Source of the DNA: Cymbomonas tetramitiformis
Lineage: Eukaryota; Chlorophyta; Pyramimonadophyceae; Pyramimonadales; Pyramimonadaceae
DNA length: 11,548 nucleotides
Assembly (NCBI GenBank): GCA_001247695.2
Contig: LGRX02014846.1
Coordinates: 1-11,548 of the forward strand
Direction of reading: 5' to 3'
In this document: in pieces, positions 1 to 8,196 of the stretch
Layout: each line of letters begins with the position of its first letter
Numbering within the stretch: the stretch's first letter is position 1
The notes under the pieces: generated by a model
The model's input: only the letters and a program-made list of their open reading frames with translations
Told to the model about the DNA's origin: nothing
Databases searched by the model: none
Made by a program: the position numbers and the translations under genes

Positions 1-1
1 A

Positions 2-69
2 GGTGATAGCCCCTCCGACATAGGGCGCCATCTGTGGTGATAGCCCCTCCGACATGAGGCGCCACATAG
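2..69. repeat. Two copies of a 34-bp tandem repeat
   Basis: The unit starts GGTGATAGCCCCTCCGACAT and is repeated once with a few changes in the second half. The array probably extends left of the window. The rest of 70-280 shows no supported feature except intron or flank of the recombinase-like gene. Confidence 0.8.
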
Positions 70-282
70 GCGACCTCCCCTCCCTTGCTTGCGCAGGACA
101 CTGGAGCGGCAAGGGCGCCGTGCGGCTCACGTGCTCGTTATTCGCAGATGTGAAATTTGCAGCCAAAGCTGTCGGTCGCTTCTGCTGCGGGTCAGTGATG
201 AGCAACATGAGATGGGCGGTGCAGCAATGCCACATCTTGGCACAGGGCGACGCTGTGAGGCCCACAGCAGAGAGGGCCTTAC

Positions 283-374
283 TCTTGGATGAACTCCTCG
301 AGGACGGGTGTAAACTGAGAGGCGATCACGAGGGGCGGGCGGTCCCCATACACTTTCCCCGTCTTGTAGTCCTC
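283..374 (-). CDS. Recombinase-like gene, exon l (beta-hairpin lysine)
   Basis: After a clear acceptor (GGGCCTTCCACCAG) the exon encodes EDYKTGKVYGDRPPLVIASQ, then FTPVLEEFIQ and two bases before donor GTAAGG at 282. K-T-G-K matches the catalytic lysine of the beta2-beta3 hairpin. Without splicing the frame would end at a TAA overlapping the donor. I could not find a convincing next exon in 1-280. Confidence 0.62.
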
Positions 375-3300
375 CTGGTGGAAGGCCCATATAAACCGTT
401 TGTTATATAAACCATCACCATGCGGATCCTCTTTGCCGGCGCCCCTCGAGAGCCGCCTCATCACGCGAGGCTGCCTGTTCCACGGCTGCACGGCCGCATG
501 TTGCTTTCCGTGCTCCAACGGCACCATGCATTGAACTGCGAGGAAGAATCAGGCAGTGGCCACGAGCCGACAGTGCCCCATACCAAGCACCGCGTGCCCA
601 TGCGTCACTAAGTTCAGATGCGTACGATGGGGGTGCAAGGCCCCGGCTGATACCAAGGGCGGACGATGGAGGGGGGTGCGGGGGGTGGGCAGTAGCACAC
701 CGGTCCATGCACGATGACATAGTTGTCGCCTTCGCGCTGCAGAGTTTTCCCCAGCTGCGCGCAACGGGCACACCGCCAGCCTGTAAGTGACCCATGCGGC
801 AAACAGGAGGACGGTGCGCTCAGCGAGTTGCTGAGTGCTTACAAGAGGCGCTGTTCAATCAAAGAGCACGCCACAATTGTCTATGATCGCAGCGCCAGTG
901 GTGGGCTGCGCGAGCTCCCGAGCACCTGCAGCTCTCGGATGGTGCGCTGGCGGTCTGGGACGCACGACAGGATGGAGAAAACTGCGCCCCCCCAACTCAC
1001 CCCCTCGGCCCCTCTCGTCCCACAGCACCCTGGGCAGGCCGGCACAAACTGAGCTACATTTCCTGTCGAATGTGCACCGAGCGAGGCAGTATTCTCATGG
1101 TTGCCATGAGAATATTCATCCTCGGAGGCGCCCATTTAAAGCACCGCCTGACAACTATCGGATTGAACGGCGCTTCCACGGACGCATGCGTCCACTCGAA
1201 TCTGTACATAGGGTGCAAGGGAAACCGTCCGAGATCTGCTTCTTGATCCCTTCATGATTATCTCGTGATCCTGCACTTGTCCTAGCAGGATGTATTGCCT
1301 TGACCCTGGAGGATCAGGCCACACTCTGTGCACACTTCGTGCTTCTTTGTTTATGTGACCCTTTCGGCTTGCTGGCCGCCTGCTTCCTCGGATTTGGCTC
1401 GCAAGCTTCGCATGCATCTCTCGGGGTTAACTCGTGCCATCCGCCGTCGCGGCTGCGGGCTTCCGTACTGAGATAGGTTTGTATGCTCCAGGCGATCGCA
1501 ATCTCCGTCCGCCGTTTGCCTGCGCGTGATCCGGCGCCCCCCACACAGCCGCACTCACCTTCACCGCGATTCCTGCTGGCGGAGCGGGCAGTGCGTGGCA
1601 CGCGTTTTCCTCTGAAGCGCTCAGGGATAACTGCTGCAGCGCACTGCCTTCCTTGCCAGGACCAAACTGCTGGCGGGGGCATAGCACCGCGTCAAGCACA
1701 CGTGCCTGCTATGGGCGTTCTTTACGTACGACAGACGGTGAAAGTGCGGGCGTGCGTACAGCTCGACCCGCACGAGGGTTTGAGACAGGGCTCTATATCG
1801 GTTTGGTTTTTCGGTATCGATACAATCCGATATCCGAAAAACGGTATCGATAATCGGCACAATCGATAAATAATCGATTACTTGGACATTTATATGTAAT
1901 TTGTTATAAATTAAATATGGAACATCAAAACCTGCACAATCGATAGTTAGACATTGCAATCCGATAATCGGCGATAAATACGATATATCGATAGTATCGG
2001 TTATCGGAAATATCGATATAGAGCCTTGGTTTGAGAGCAGTCCCGCGCGTGTGCAGGCCATTCTAAGCGGTGTCTGCTCGAATCACATTGCGCGACATAC
2101 TCCGGCTCAATCCAGAATACTCTCAGAAGGGTGGGCACACAGCGATAATGTAACTGGTGGGCCATGCGGTGACGTGGCCGGAGGGCCGTGCATCTTTCAG
2201 AGTGGAGTGCCGCCGCCGCCGGAAAGCTGTGCATGTTGCAGAGGCGTGCGATGGCGCGGCTCCCCTCTGTGCAGCTGCCAGAGTCGGGAGAGTGCTGTGA
2301 TTGGTGGCATTTAAACGGACCCAGCTTGAGACAGCAGCAGGAGCACATGCAGGTGCTAACAACGAGGGCTGCTGCTTCACTACCCATCTTGTCTAGTCGG
2401 CAAAAATCAACCGGCAACGTCACACAAAATAGTGAGGCGGTCTCGGAGCGGAGGCAGCGCGCACTCACCAGTCTTCGTTCTAGGGCTGCATTCCAGCCGG
2501 AGCGTTTCTACAAGATTCAGGAACTCTCCCCACTCCAGCCACTTGAGCTTCACGTCGGACACGGGGCGAGCCACCTGCGCGTGACCCCTGCCCAGCTTGG
2601 CCACTTCCCAAGGAGGGCCCACGTCCATGCTGCAGTTCACAACCGCTAAAAAGTGGTTTCCTCGAACCACTGTCCGGTCTCAAACCACTGGGGAGTCGTT
2701 TGTGCGATACAATCGCGAGACGCACCTTGGAACGTGCTTTCGCGTCGTTTGCCATCTGGCGCAGTAATCTGATCACCTGTCACCACGTGGATGCTTCCAG
2801 CCAATCGCCTTCACTCGCACACAAGTACTGCCTACCCCGCGCCAAGTGAGCATCTGCTGATGCTTCGTGGTTTGAATTCGCATGTGGCACGTCAGCGAGC
2901 GGTGCGCCCTGCAAGTAGACCAAAAGGCCAAACCTTGTGGCGCCTCTGTTGCTCGGGCAAGCAATGTCGGGGTACGAGGCAGAGTTGGCATGTGAACCTA
3001 CTTCTATATCACTGTACGGCTTGTCACCCTCCGCCGGATTGGTCAAGGACTCGTCGTCAAATAAGAACTTCGCCAACTGGCTCCCCGACCCGCCTCCCCG
3101 TCATCGAGAGGAATCCTTCGCAGGCCGCCGGCGATTGCTGAGGCGGGCCCCCTTGTTTCCTCAGGTGATCGCATGGCGCGCACACAGTTCAGCAGTCGTT
3201 GCGGCCCCCTTGTTTTCTCAGGTGATCGCATGGCGCGCACACAGTTCAGCAGTCGTTGCGGCCCCCTTGTTTCCTCAGGTGATCGCATGGCGCGCACACA

Positions 3301-5364
3301 GTTCAGCAGTCGTTGCCCTTGTTTCCTCAGGTGATCGCATGGCGCGCACACACAGTTCAGCAGTCGCTTGCCCCCTTGTTTCTCAGGTGATCGCATGGCG
3401 CACACAGTTCAGCAGTCGCGGCCCCCTTGTTTCCTCAGGTGATCGCATGGCGCGCACACAGTTCAGCAGTCGTTGCGGCCTCAGCGAGAGCGCACAGTGG
3501 AGGGTGACCGGGTGGGCCGCGACCGGGTGACCGGCAGGGCCGCGGCCGCCGACGATACCCACCAAAAGAACAAACAGGGAGATACGGGAATGACTGCGGA
3601 GCGCACGTTGATCATGACTCGCAGGTTGGTGAGCTCGTAGGTGGCGGCAACCTTCCGCTCGGTCACCAACCATTGGACATACTGAAAAGGTATCTCCACG
3701 TCGCCGCGCTTGGAGGACGGAAACACGGCTCTGCAAGAAACCCTCCGCGCTCCTTCGGCCGCGAGCTGCGCGCTCCACTGAGAGGAGTCTCAAATCTGAT
3801 TGGGCGGCTCCGCTCCTCCGGAGCTGCCATCAACGGCACGGAAGGATCAAGGGGTTGAGATCTACGGCGCAGAATGTAGCTCGAAATGGGTGAGCCAAAC
3901 GACCCTTCTGAGCATATAACAAGGGCAATGGTCCAGGGAGGACTTCAAAAGAGAAAGGGCACCTCAGAGTCAAACCCTCCAGAGGCACCCCATTGATGTT
4001 GTGCATCCACCCATACAGACCCCTGCGCAAAGCCTCCCTCGTCATCGCTCGTCGAAGGGCGAGGCTCCAGCTCGATCTGGCGCACATCTTTGGAGGGGCG
4101 GCTAATGGCGGCTGCGTGTACGGCACCGGACTGCGCGGGTTTTCGAGAGCTTTACAATCCCTTCAAGACCTTCACCTCAACATCCCAGCCTTACAAATAT
4201 ACCTGACACAATCTACCACGTGGGACGCCCGCCGCTCCCTAATCCCAACGACCACACCACCAATCTACGTGGCGCCCTCCGCACTCCTCACTTTCCTCGC
4301 ATAGCTTGCCCCCTCCCCCCCCGCCCAGCATAACCGCCAGCCATTGAAAGTTTCCCAACACGATCGTGTTCCCAAATCCTGCCACGCCCAGGCATGCACG
4401 CCAAGGCATGCCTGCTGGCTGCCACTCCGCCTCCCGCGCGGTCTCGACCACCTCGTTAGACAGAGCTGGCGATCCTCTGCACCGGCGAGATCATCCTAAC
4501 GAAGAACCTTTCGCTTTGGATCCGTCCCACAATCCACAAACTCTCAATTGAACCATCCGAATGAAGACGCCCATCCTCAGCTCCACAGAGCTCCGATATG
4601 CCACACTCGCACGACTTCGTGCTGCCGCCTCTGCGCAGTCACATGGCGCAGTAGGGTTAGGGTTAACACATCGCATGTCAAACAAGATGGCGATTGAAGG
4701 GAAGTTGATGCCTCGATGGTGATTGGGAGGGCGGGGTCGGAAGCAAAAAGTGGTCGGCACCACGTCCGCACCGAGTGATATCCAAGTACTTATCAGCCGT
4801 CACTTTTGCGACACGCGGCTCTTGCTCGCAGGGACGCTTCACCTGATCCCGCCCGTCCAATTCAGCAGCTCACACGCAAGTGAACATACCCGAAAGTGGC
4901 TTTGAAGGTCTCCACGGATGATCTAGCTGAGACAACAATTACTAATGTGACCTTTCTCCTTTCACATGTTGATCAAATATGATTGCATTCAACGCATCTA
5001 TCGCAATAGGCTTTGATGAGGAAGTTGGGCCTGGCGAAATGCCCATTTCCGACGTACTGTGCAATGATTCCGAGCATGCCAACTTCAATTAAGCTTGCAC
5101 AGAGAGCCTCACTTCTCCATTCCCTCCAAAACCGGCGGTCAATAACAGGATAGCGCATTTCGCATGATAAGACCTTGAGAGCACTTCAGTGGGCAGCGGA
5201 TGATGCTCAGTAGGTCCGCTCATAACACATTGTACCATGGAGCCCCCCCTTTGCCAAGAGCCAATTCACCCTTCATGCCGTGTTCTTCAGTGCGCACCGT
5301 CAGAAAGCGGTGGAAGTCGTCGAGCTCTTGTCGCACCCTCGGTGGGCACGCATCATTCTTCAGA
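283..5364 (-). CDS. Multi-exon tyrosine recombinase (integrase-fold) like gene, partial
   Basis: Twelve exon-like blocks on the minus strand join with matching phases into about 327 residues: 5364-5229, 4842-4772, 4022-3963, 3730-3586, 3076-3002, 2776-2726, 2574-2469, 1669-1559, 1305-1282, 981-926, 754-701 and 374-283. Introns run from 151 to 799 nt. Eleven splice donors, including the one at the window-side end, are GT and one is GA; all acceptors are AG. The second half fits the start of the integrase catalytic domain: a hydrophobic helix (QYILLVFSILS), the box I arginine in PDRQRTIREL, strands with YVIVHGP, then EDYKTGK, which supplies the beta-hairpin lysine, and RPPLVI. The first half is helical and resembles a core-binding region (VTADKYLDITRGLYGWM). 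The protein should bind and recombine DNA if the missing C-terminus (HxxR, H/W, Tyr) is intact past the left edge. The family call rests on my reading of motifs, not a search. It could be an active element integrase, a domesticated copy or a decaying one. Confidence 0.62.
701..754 (-). CDS. Recombinase-like gene, exon k
   Basis: Eighteen codons, LGKTLQREGDNYVIVHGP, in phase 0 between acceptor GTTGCGCGCAG and donor GTGTGC. They correspond to the beta strands that follow box I in the integrase fold. Confidence 0.6.
926..981 (-). CDS. Recombinase-like gene, exon j (box I arginine)
   Basis: The exon encodes FSILSCVPDRQRTIRELQ between acceptor GGGGGCGCAG and donor GTGCTC. In tyrosine recombinases the first catalytic arginine sits in a G-L-R-x-x-E-L context; here R-T-I-R-E-L occupies that place. 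This exon and exon l are the core evidence for the family call. Confidence 0.62.
1090..1114. repeat. Perfect 11-bp inverted repeat (hairpin)
   Basis: TATTCTCATGG and its exact complement are separated by TTG. A further short pairing (CGAGG with CCTCG) lies outside, at 1082-1086 and 1120-1124. It is located in the intron between exons i and j. Confidence 0.85.
1282..1305 (-). CDS. Recombinase-like gene, 24-nt micro-exon i
   Basis: After acceptor CTGATCCTCCAG the micro-exon encodes SRQYILL with split codons on both sides (phase 1 in, phase 1 out). The only in-phase exit is at a GA dinucleotide (GACAAG). A GT donor five bases further on (GTGCAG at 1276) would shift the frame. Joined to exon j it gives QYILLVFSILSCVPDRQRT, a convincing integrase helix leading into box I. 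Confidence 0.4.
   Translation of the reverse strand, partial: GQGNTSC
1559..1669 (-). CDS. Recombinase-like gene, exon h
   Basis: The exon ends at an excellent GTGAGT donor. Two acceptors keep the phase: one before 1669 (better pyrimidine tract) and one before 1630 (shorter). The shared part reads VIPERFRGKRVPRTARSASR, a basic linker before the catalytic helix. The start and the frame are the least certain among the central exons. Confidence 0.42.
1786..2028. mobile_element. hAT-type MITE, complete, 243 bp
   Basis: The terminal inverted repeats are 15 bp with one mismatch: CAGGGCTCTATATCG at the left, and the complement of CAAGGCTCTATATCG at the right. They are flanked by a perfect 8-bp duplication, GTTTGAGA, at 1778-1785 and 2029-2036. 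An 8-bp target duplication and ends starting CAGGG are hallmarks of the hAT superfamily. The interior is AT-rich with many TATCGATA and CGATAATCG motifs and no coding capacity, so it must be mobilised in trans. It sits in the intron between exons g and h, and its AT content contrasts sharply with the GC-rich surroundings. Confidence 0.88.
2469..2574 (-). CDS. Recombinase-like gene, exon g
   Basis: Thirty-five codons plus one base: VARPVSDVKLKWLEW, then GEFLNLVETLRLEC. It ends at an excellent GTGAGT donor. The acceptor is GGTCACGCGCAG. The open frame continues upstream, but the phase-0 entry from exon f selects this boundary. Confidence 0.6.
2726..2776 (-). CDS. Recombinase-like gene, exon f
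   Basis: A 51-nt, phase-0 exon encoding VIRLLRQMANDAKARSK, between acceptor GTGGTGACAG and donor GTGCGT. It is a basic helix and directly extends the end of exon e. Confidence 0.55.
3002..3076 (-). CDS. Recombinase-like gene, exon e
   Basis: Twenty-five codons in phase 0, beginning LAKFLFDDESL and ending KPYSDIE before a GTAGGT donor. The acceptor GGGGAGCCAG has a weak pyrimidine tract. The frame stays open past the donor, but joining at the donor gives a better continuation into exon f. Confidence 0.55.
3147..3480. repeat. Minisatellite, six copies of a 51-57 bp unit
   Basis: The unit contains CCTTGTTTCCTCAGGTGATC and CACACAGTTCAGCAGTCG. CCTTGT anchors fall at 3151, 3208, 3265, 3317, 3374 and 3425, giving periods of 57, 57, 52, 57 and 51. 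It lies in the intron between exons d and e. Spacings not divisible by three show that it is not a maintained coding repeat. Confidence 0.92.
3586..3730 (-). CDS. Recombinase-like gene, exon d
   Basis: A good acceptor (GGGTTTCTTGCAG) starts the exon and a GTATCT donor ends it. One base and 48 codons follow, with IPFQYVQWLVTERKVAATYE and ELTNLRVMI visible. Third positions and residue mix look strongly coding compared with the flanks. It should belong to the helical N-terminal half of the protein. Confidence 0.62.
3963..4022 (-). CDS. Recombinase-like gene, exon c
   Basis: The acceptor is GGCTTTGCGCAG and the donor GTGCCC. The exon completes a split arginine codon with exon b and encodes GLYGWMHNINGVPLEGLTL plus two bases. 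It continues the core-binding-like helices. The phases on both sides fit the neighbouring exons exactly. Confidence 0.58.
4649..4668. repeat. Short telomere-like motif
   Basis: GTAGGGTTAGGGTTAACA contains two and a half TTAGGG-type units in an intron. It is too short to prove a telomeric origin. Confidence 0.3.
4772..4842 (-). CDS. Recombinase-like gene, exon b
   Basis: The block codes for PRVAKVTADKYLDIT plus two bases of an arginine codon and ends at a GTGCGG donor. The pattern T-x-x-x-Y followed by a hydrophobic helix is typical of the core-binding domain. The acceptor (GGGATCAG) is poor, so the left boundary could move. Confidence 0.5.
5229..5364 (-). CDS. Recombinase-like gene, exon a
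   Basis: The acceptor is GAACCCTGCAG. One base plus 45 codons follow, including VRQELDDFHRFLTVRTEEHG, an amphipathic helical stretch of the kind seen at the start of integrase core-binding regions. The end at a GTGTTA donor is weak and was chosen because it gives phase 0, matching the next exon. A frame stop (TGA) lies at 5222-5220, so the exon must end before it. Confidence 0.5.
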
Positions 5365-5773
5365 CTGCAGGGTTCATGCCACACCACACATTCATTCACA
5401 TACATCTACAAGAAATCACGTGGCATGACCTGCATACTGCTATCCCCCAAAACGTGACCAACTCATTAGATAGTCCATATTTCTCACTATATCAGATGCC
5501 ACAGGTCACACGAGCTTATGATCCGTGATGGCCCCGAAATGCAGATTCGGGATGTGCTGGCTGATCGGTGTATGATGAAATACGTGCATCTCCCCAAAAA
5601 ACCATGTGTGCCTTTAGTGGTGGATCTTTGCAACAAATCTCTGTGCTAATGATAAATATCCATTGTAAATTTGACGATTCACAAAATAGTCGCATCAGAA
5701 AAAGTTTGTCCGAGCATCTCTGGATTCGGCGGAGAATGGATCCGTAAAAGTGCGTGTGGTCTCTGTGACTTAC

Positions 5774-5811
5774 AGTGACACCCATTCGTATGAAACACAT
5801 GTCATGATAAT
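5774..5811 (-). CDS. Possible first exon of the recombinase-like gene
   Basis: A very pyrimidine-rich acceptor (CCTCTTCACTTCCTCAG) ends just before 5811, and a strong donor GTAAGT begins at 5773. The 38-nt block holds an ATG at 5805-5803. Read from that ATG, it ends in phase 2, which fits the single leading base of the exon at 5364. That join would give a start MTCVSYEWVSL. The strong acceptor implies another exon or a 5' UTR further upstream, in or beyond the 70-bp satellite. The splice sites are good, but the coding assignment is weak because the block is so short. Confidence 0.3.
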
Positions 5812-5898
5812 CTGAGGAAGTGAAGAGGAAACCAAGCTTTTGCCATTGGGTTTCTCGTTTCTTCACATACCCGCACATTTTATCCTGGGTGCACAGCG

Positions 5899-7098
5899 CA
5901 ACCGGCATTCTGCGGCTAAAATCGCTCAGAGGGTGCAGCGCGCACACGCGACGCTCGGGGTCGGAGGTGGACCGGCAATCTGCGGCTAAAGTCGCTCAGA
6001 GGGTGCAGCGCGCACTTGCGGCGCTCGAGGTCGGAGGTGGACCGGCATTCTGCGGGTGAAATCGCTCAGGGTGCAGCACACACGCGTAGCTCGGGAATTC
6101 GAGAGGTGGACCCGACAATCTGGCTAAAAATCGCTCCAGAGGGTGCAGCGCGCCACCTGTGTGGCTCCGGGGTCGGGAGGTGGACCCAGGCGTTCTGCGG
6201 CTAAAATCGCTCAGAGGGTGCCGCCCGCCTGGCAGCTCGAGGTCGGAGGTGGACCCGGCATTCTGCGGCTAAAATCGCTCAGAGGGTGTCTTCACGCACA
6301 CCGCGTAGCTACCCGGGGTCGGAGGTGGACCGGCATTCTGCGGCTAAAATCGCTCAGAGGTGCAGCCTTACGCGTGCTCGGGGTCGGAGGTGGACCCAGG
6401 CATTATCTTGGCTAAATCGCTCAGAGGGTCTGCACGCACCGCGTAGCTCGGGAGTCGAGTGGACCGGCATTCTGCGGCTACGAAATGCTCCAGAGAAGCA
6501 GCACACGCGTAGCTTGGGGTCGAGGAGGTGGACCCAGGCATTCTACGGCTAAAATCGCTCAGAGGGTGCAGCAGCACCTGTAGCTCGCGGGGTCGGAGGT
6601 GGACCGGCATTCTGCCCCGGCTAAAATCGCTCAGAGGTGCAGCGCGCGCACGCGCGTGGCTCGGGGTCGGAGGTGGACCGGCATTCTGCGGCTAAAATCG
6701 CTCAGAGGGTGCAGCGCGCACCGCCAGCATGCTGGAGTCGGTGGACGGCCATTCAGCACCTAAAATCGCTCAGAGGGTGCAGCACGCACGTGTAGCTCGG
6801 GAGTCGGAGGTGGACCGGCATTCTGCGGCTAAAATCGCTCAGAGGTGCAGCACGCACGCGCAGCTTGGGGTCGGAGGTGGGCCGGCATTCTGCGGCAAAA
6901 TCGCTCAGAGGGTGCAGCACGCACACGTGCCCAGCTCGGGTCGGAGGTGGACCGGCATTTCTCGTCTAAATCGCTCAGAGGGTGCAGCACGCACACGCGC
7001 AGCTTAGGGGGGTCGGAGGTGGACCGGCATTCTGCAGCTAAAATCGCTCAGAGGGTGCAGCACGCACACGCGTAGCTCGGGGTCGGAGGTGGACCGGC
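5899..7098. repeat. Satellite array, about 17 copies of a 70-bp unit
   Basis: The unit contains ACCGGCATTCTGCGGCTAAA, ATCGCTCAGAGGGTGCAG and CTCGGGGTCGGAGGTGG. ATCGCTC anchors recur at 5921, 5991, 6061, 6130, 6206, 6274, 6349, 6416, 6485, 6554, 6626, 6697, 6765, 6834, 6900, 6970 and 7043. Periods run from 66 to 76, with substitutions and small indels. Open frames inside it are by-products of the periodicity. It begins about 90 bp upstream of the first possible exon of the recombinase-like gene and ends against a minus-oriented R repeat. Confidence 0.95.
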
Positions 7099-7260
7099 TT
7101 CAGTGGCGCAACTGCAGTGCGCGGGCGATGCAACCACAAGAGGCACTCACGTGGCCCAGTGAGGCTTAGGGGGTGCCGTTCTCCGCTAATGAGCTCCGGA
7201 AAATTCCGATGAGTGTCCCAAAGCATGTGCCGAACCCTTTGATTTCAGGTATGGGTACAC
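7099..7260 (-). repeat. Dispersed repeat R, minus-oriented partial copy
   Basis: The reverse complement contains TACCCATACCTG, ATCAAAGGGTTC, GGGACACTCATCGG, TTCCGGAGCTCATTAG and CACCCCCTAAGCCTCACTG. It is a diverged version of the copies at 8931-9282 and 9297-9770. It directly abuts the end of the 70-bp satellite. Confidence 0.75.
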
Positions 7261-7699
7261 AGGGTAGCCAATTTTCGGTGGTAAGTTGGTGGTTTGGTTA
7301 TTCACTGCCAAAGAAAGCAGTCTAAGGATAAGCACTTACACTTAGAGAGACGAGGAGCGCCAGAAGGCCCAGCCACCGCATCATGCAAATCACAACAAGA
7401 TAGAGCTCGGTGCCCAGTCACTCAGGCCATGCAACATGCACATTACCGTGATTCAAACCCAATCACTTAGGCATGTGAGGCATTTGCCCGGCGAACTTAG
7501 CCGAAAGATCCCAGAACACTGCCATACAAGCCACACGGCGCAATTGATGGACACTCCCAGCAAGGCCGCCCGACCACCAATGCAGCAGCAAACGAGTGTC
7601 GGACAAAGGGAAACAATTGCATCCCCAACACTCGTTTCCTCTCGGATAAGCCATACGCATATACACACAGTCAATACATTCATATGTCTGCGGCTCGTC
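7261..7699. other. No supported gene
   Basis: Overlapping open frames on both strands carry no recognisable motif and no consistent coding signal. The one clear structure is a 10-bp inverted repeat, AAACGAGTGT at 7590-7599 and ACACTCGTTT at 7628-7637, separated by 28 bp. Confidence 0.5.
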
Positions 7700-7704
7700 C
7701 TTGA

Positions 7705-7816
7705 TCCGATTCCTTTGGCTCCATATAGCCACAAATAATCGGTTGCACTATGCACCCGCGACGGGAATCAAAGGATTCAACACACACTTAGGGACACTTA
7801 TCCGGAGAATTTCCAG
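7705..7816 (+). repeat. Dispersed repeat R, 5' part only
   Basis: It matches the start of the other R copies: TTCCTTTGGCTCC, AGCCACA, GCACTATGCACCC, GGGAATCAAAGGATTCAACA and GACACTTATCCGGAG. After that the sequence diverges into AT-rich DNA and the TA microsatellite carrying the foldback element. Confidence 0.75.
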
Positions 7817-7893
7817 ATTCATATGTGCGCGTGCTCCTATATATATACCTTGCATAAGTATTTCAAAGAAGTATGTATACATATATATATATA

Positions 7894-8138
7894 GGGATAA
7901 GTCTAGATTGGGTGTAGACATTTCATTATAATTCAGATTGGGTGTAGGCACTTCATTTTAATCTAGATTGGGTGTAGGCACTTCATTTTAATCTAGATTG
8001 GGTGTAGGCACTTAATTTAAATCCAGATTGGGTGTAGACATTTCATTTAATCCAGATTGGGTGTAGGCACTTCATTTTAATCTAGATTGGGTGTAGACAT
8101 TTCATTCCAATCTAGATTGGGCGTAGACTTCATTTTAA
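7894..8138 (+). repeat. Left arm: eight 30-bp subterminal repeats
   Basis: The unit is AGATTGGGTGTAGGCACTTC followed by ATTTTAATCT, repeated eight times with small changes (TAGACATTT against TAGGCACTT). The same units appear in inverted orientation at 8640-8877. Confidence 0.92.
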
Positions 8139-8196
8139 CATACCTTGATGCCTGGAGGGCATTACATTTTACATTGATAATATTGCATGCGAAAAT

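Noticed and set aside
1150..1270. Minus-strand stretch with DGFPCTLCTDSSGRM, zinc-finger-like
   Set aside because: It would fall between micro-exon i and exon j and interrupt the continuous box I helix. It also has no convincing donor before its stop.
2937..3530. 197-codon plus-strand open frame with internal peptide repeats
   Set aside because: It is generated by the minisatellite. The first units have a 57-bp period and stay in frame by chance, later units (52, 51) do not, and real exons lie on the opposite strand here.
4385..4412. CAGGCATGC ... GCATGCCTG inverted repeat
   Set aside because: It is short and built on the common GCATGC palindrome, with nothing else to support a function.
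4491..4763. Minus-strand 90-codon frame
   Set aside because: It lies in the intron between exons b and c, which join perfectly at a split arginine codon. No motif was seen.
4973..5158. 61-codon minus-strand frame with a balanced residue mix (RFWREWRSEALCASL)
   Set aside because: It lies in the intron between exons a and b, whose phases already match. No good splice sites frame it, and it does not extend the recombinase motif pattern. A retained or alternative exon cannot be excluded.
6016..7075. Several 60-92 codon frames inside the satellite
   Set aside because: They arise from the repeat period and end at unit indels; their peptides are the same repeat in shifting frames.
5899..7098. CRISPR-like array
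   Set aside because: Nearly the whole 70-bp unit is repeated. There are no unique spacers between short repeats and no cas genes, and the surroundings are eukaryotic. It is a satellite.
7436..7755. Two overlapping 100-codon frames on opposite strands
   Set aside because: Neither shows motifs, splice support or homology that I recognise, and they mirror each other.
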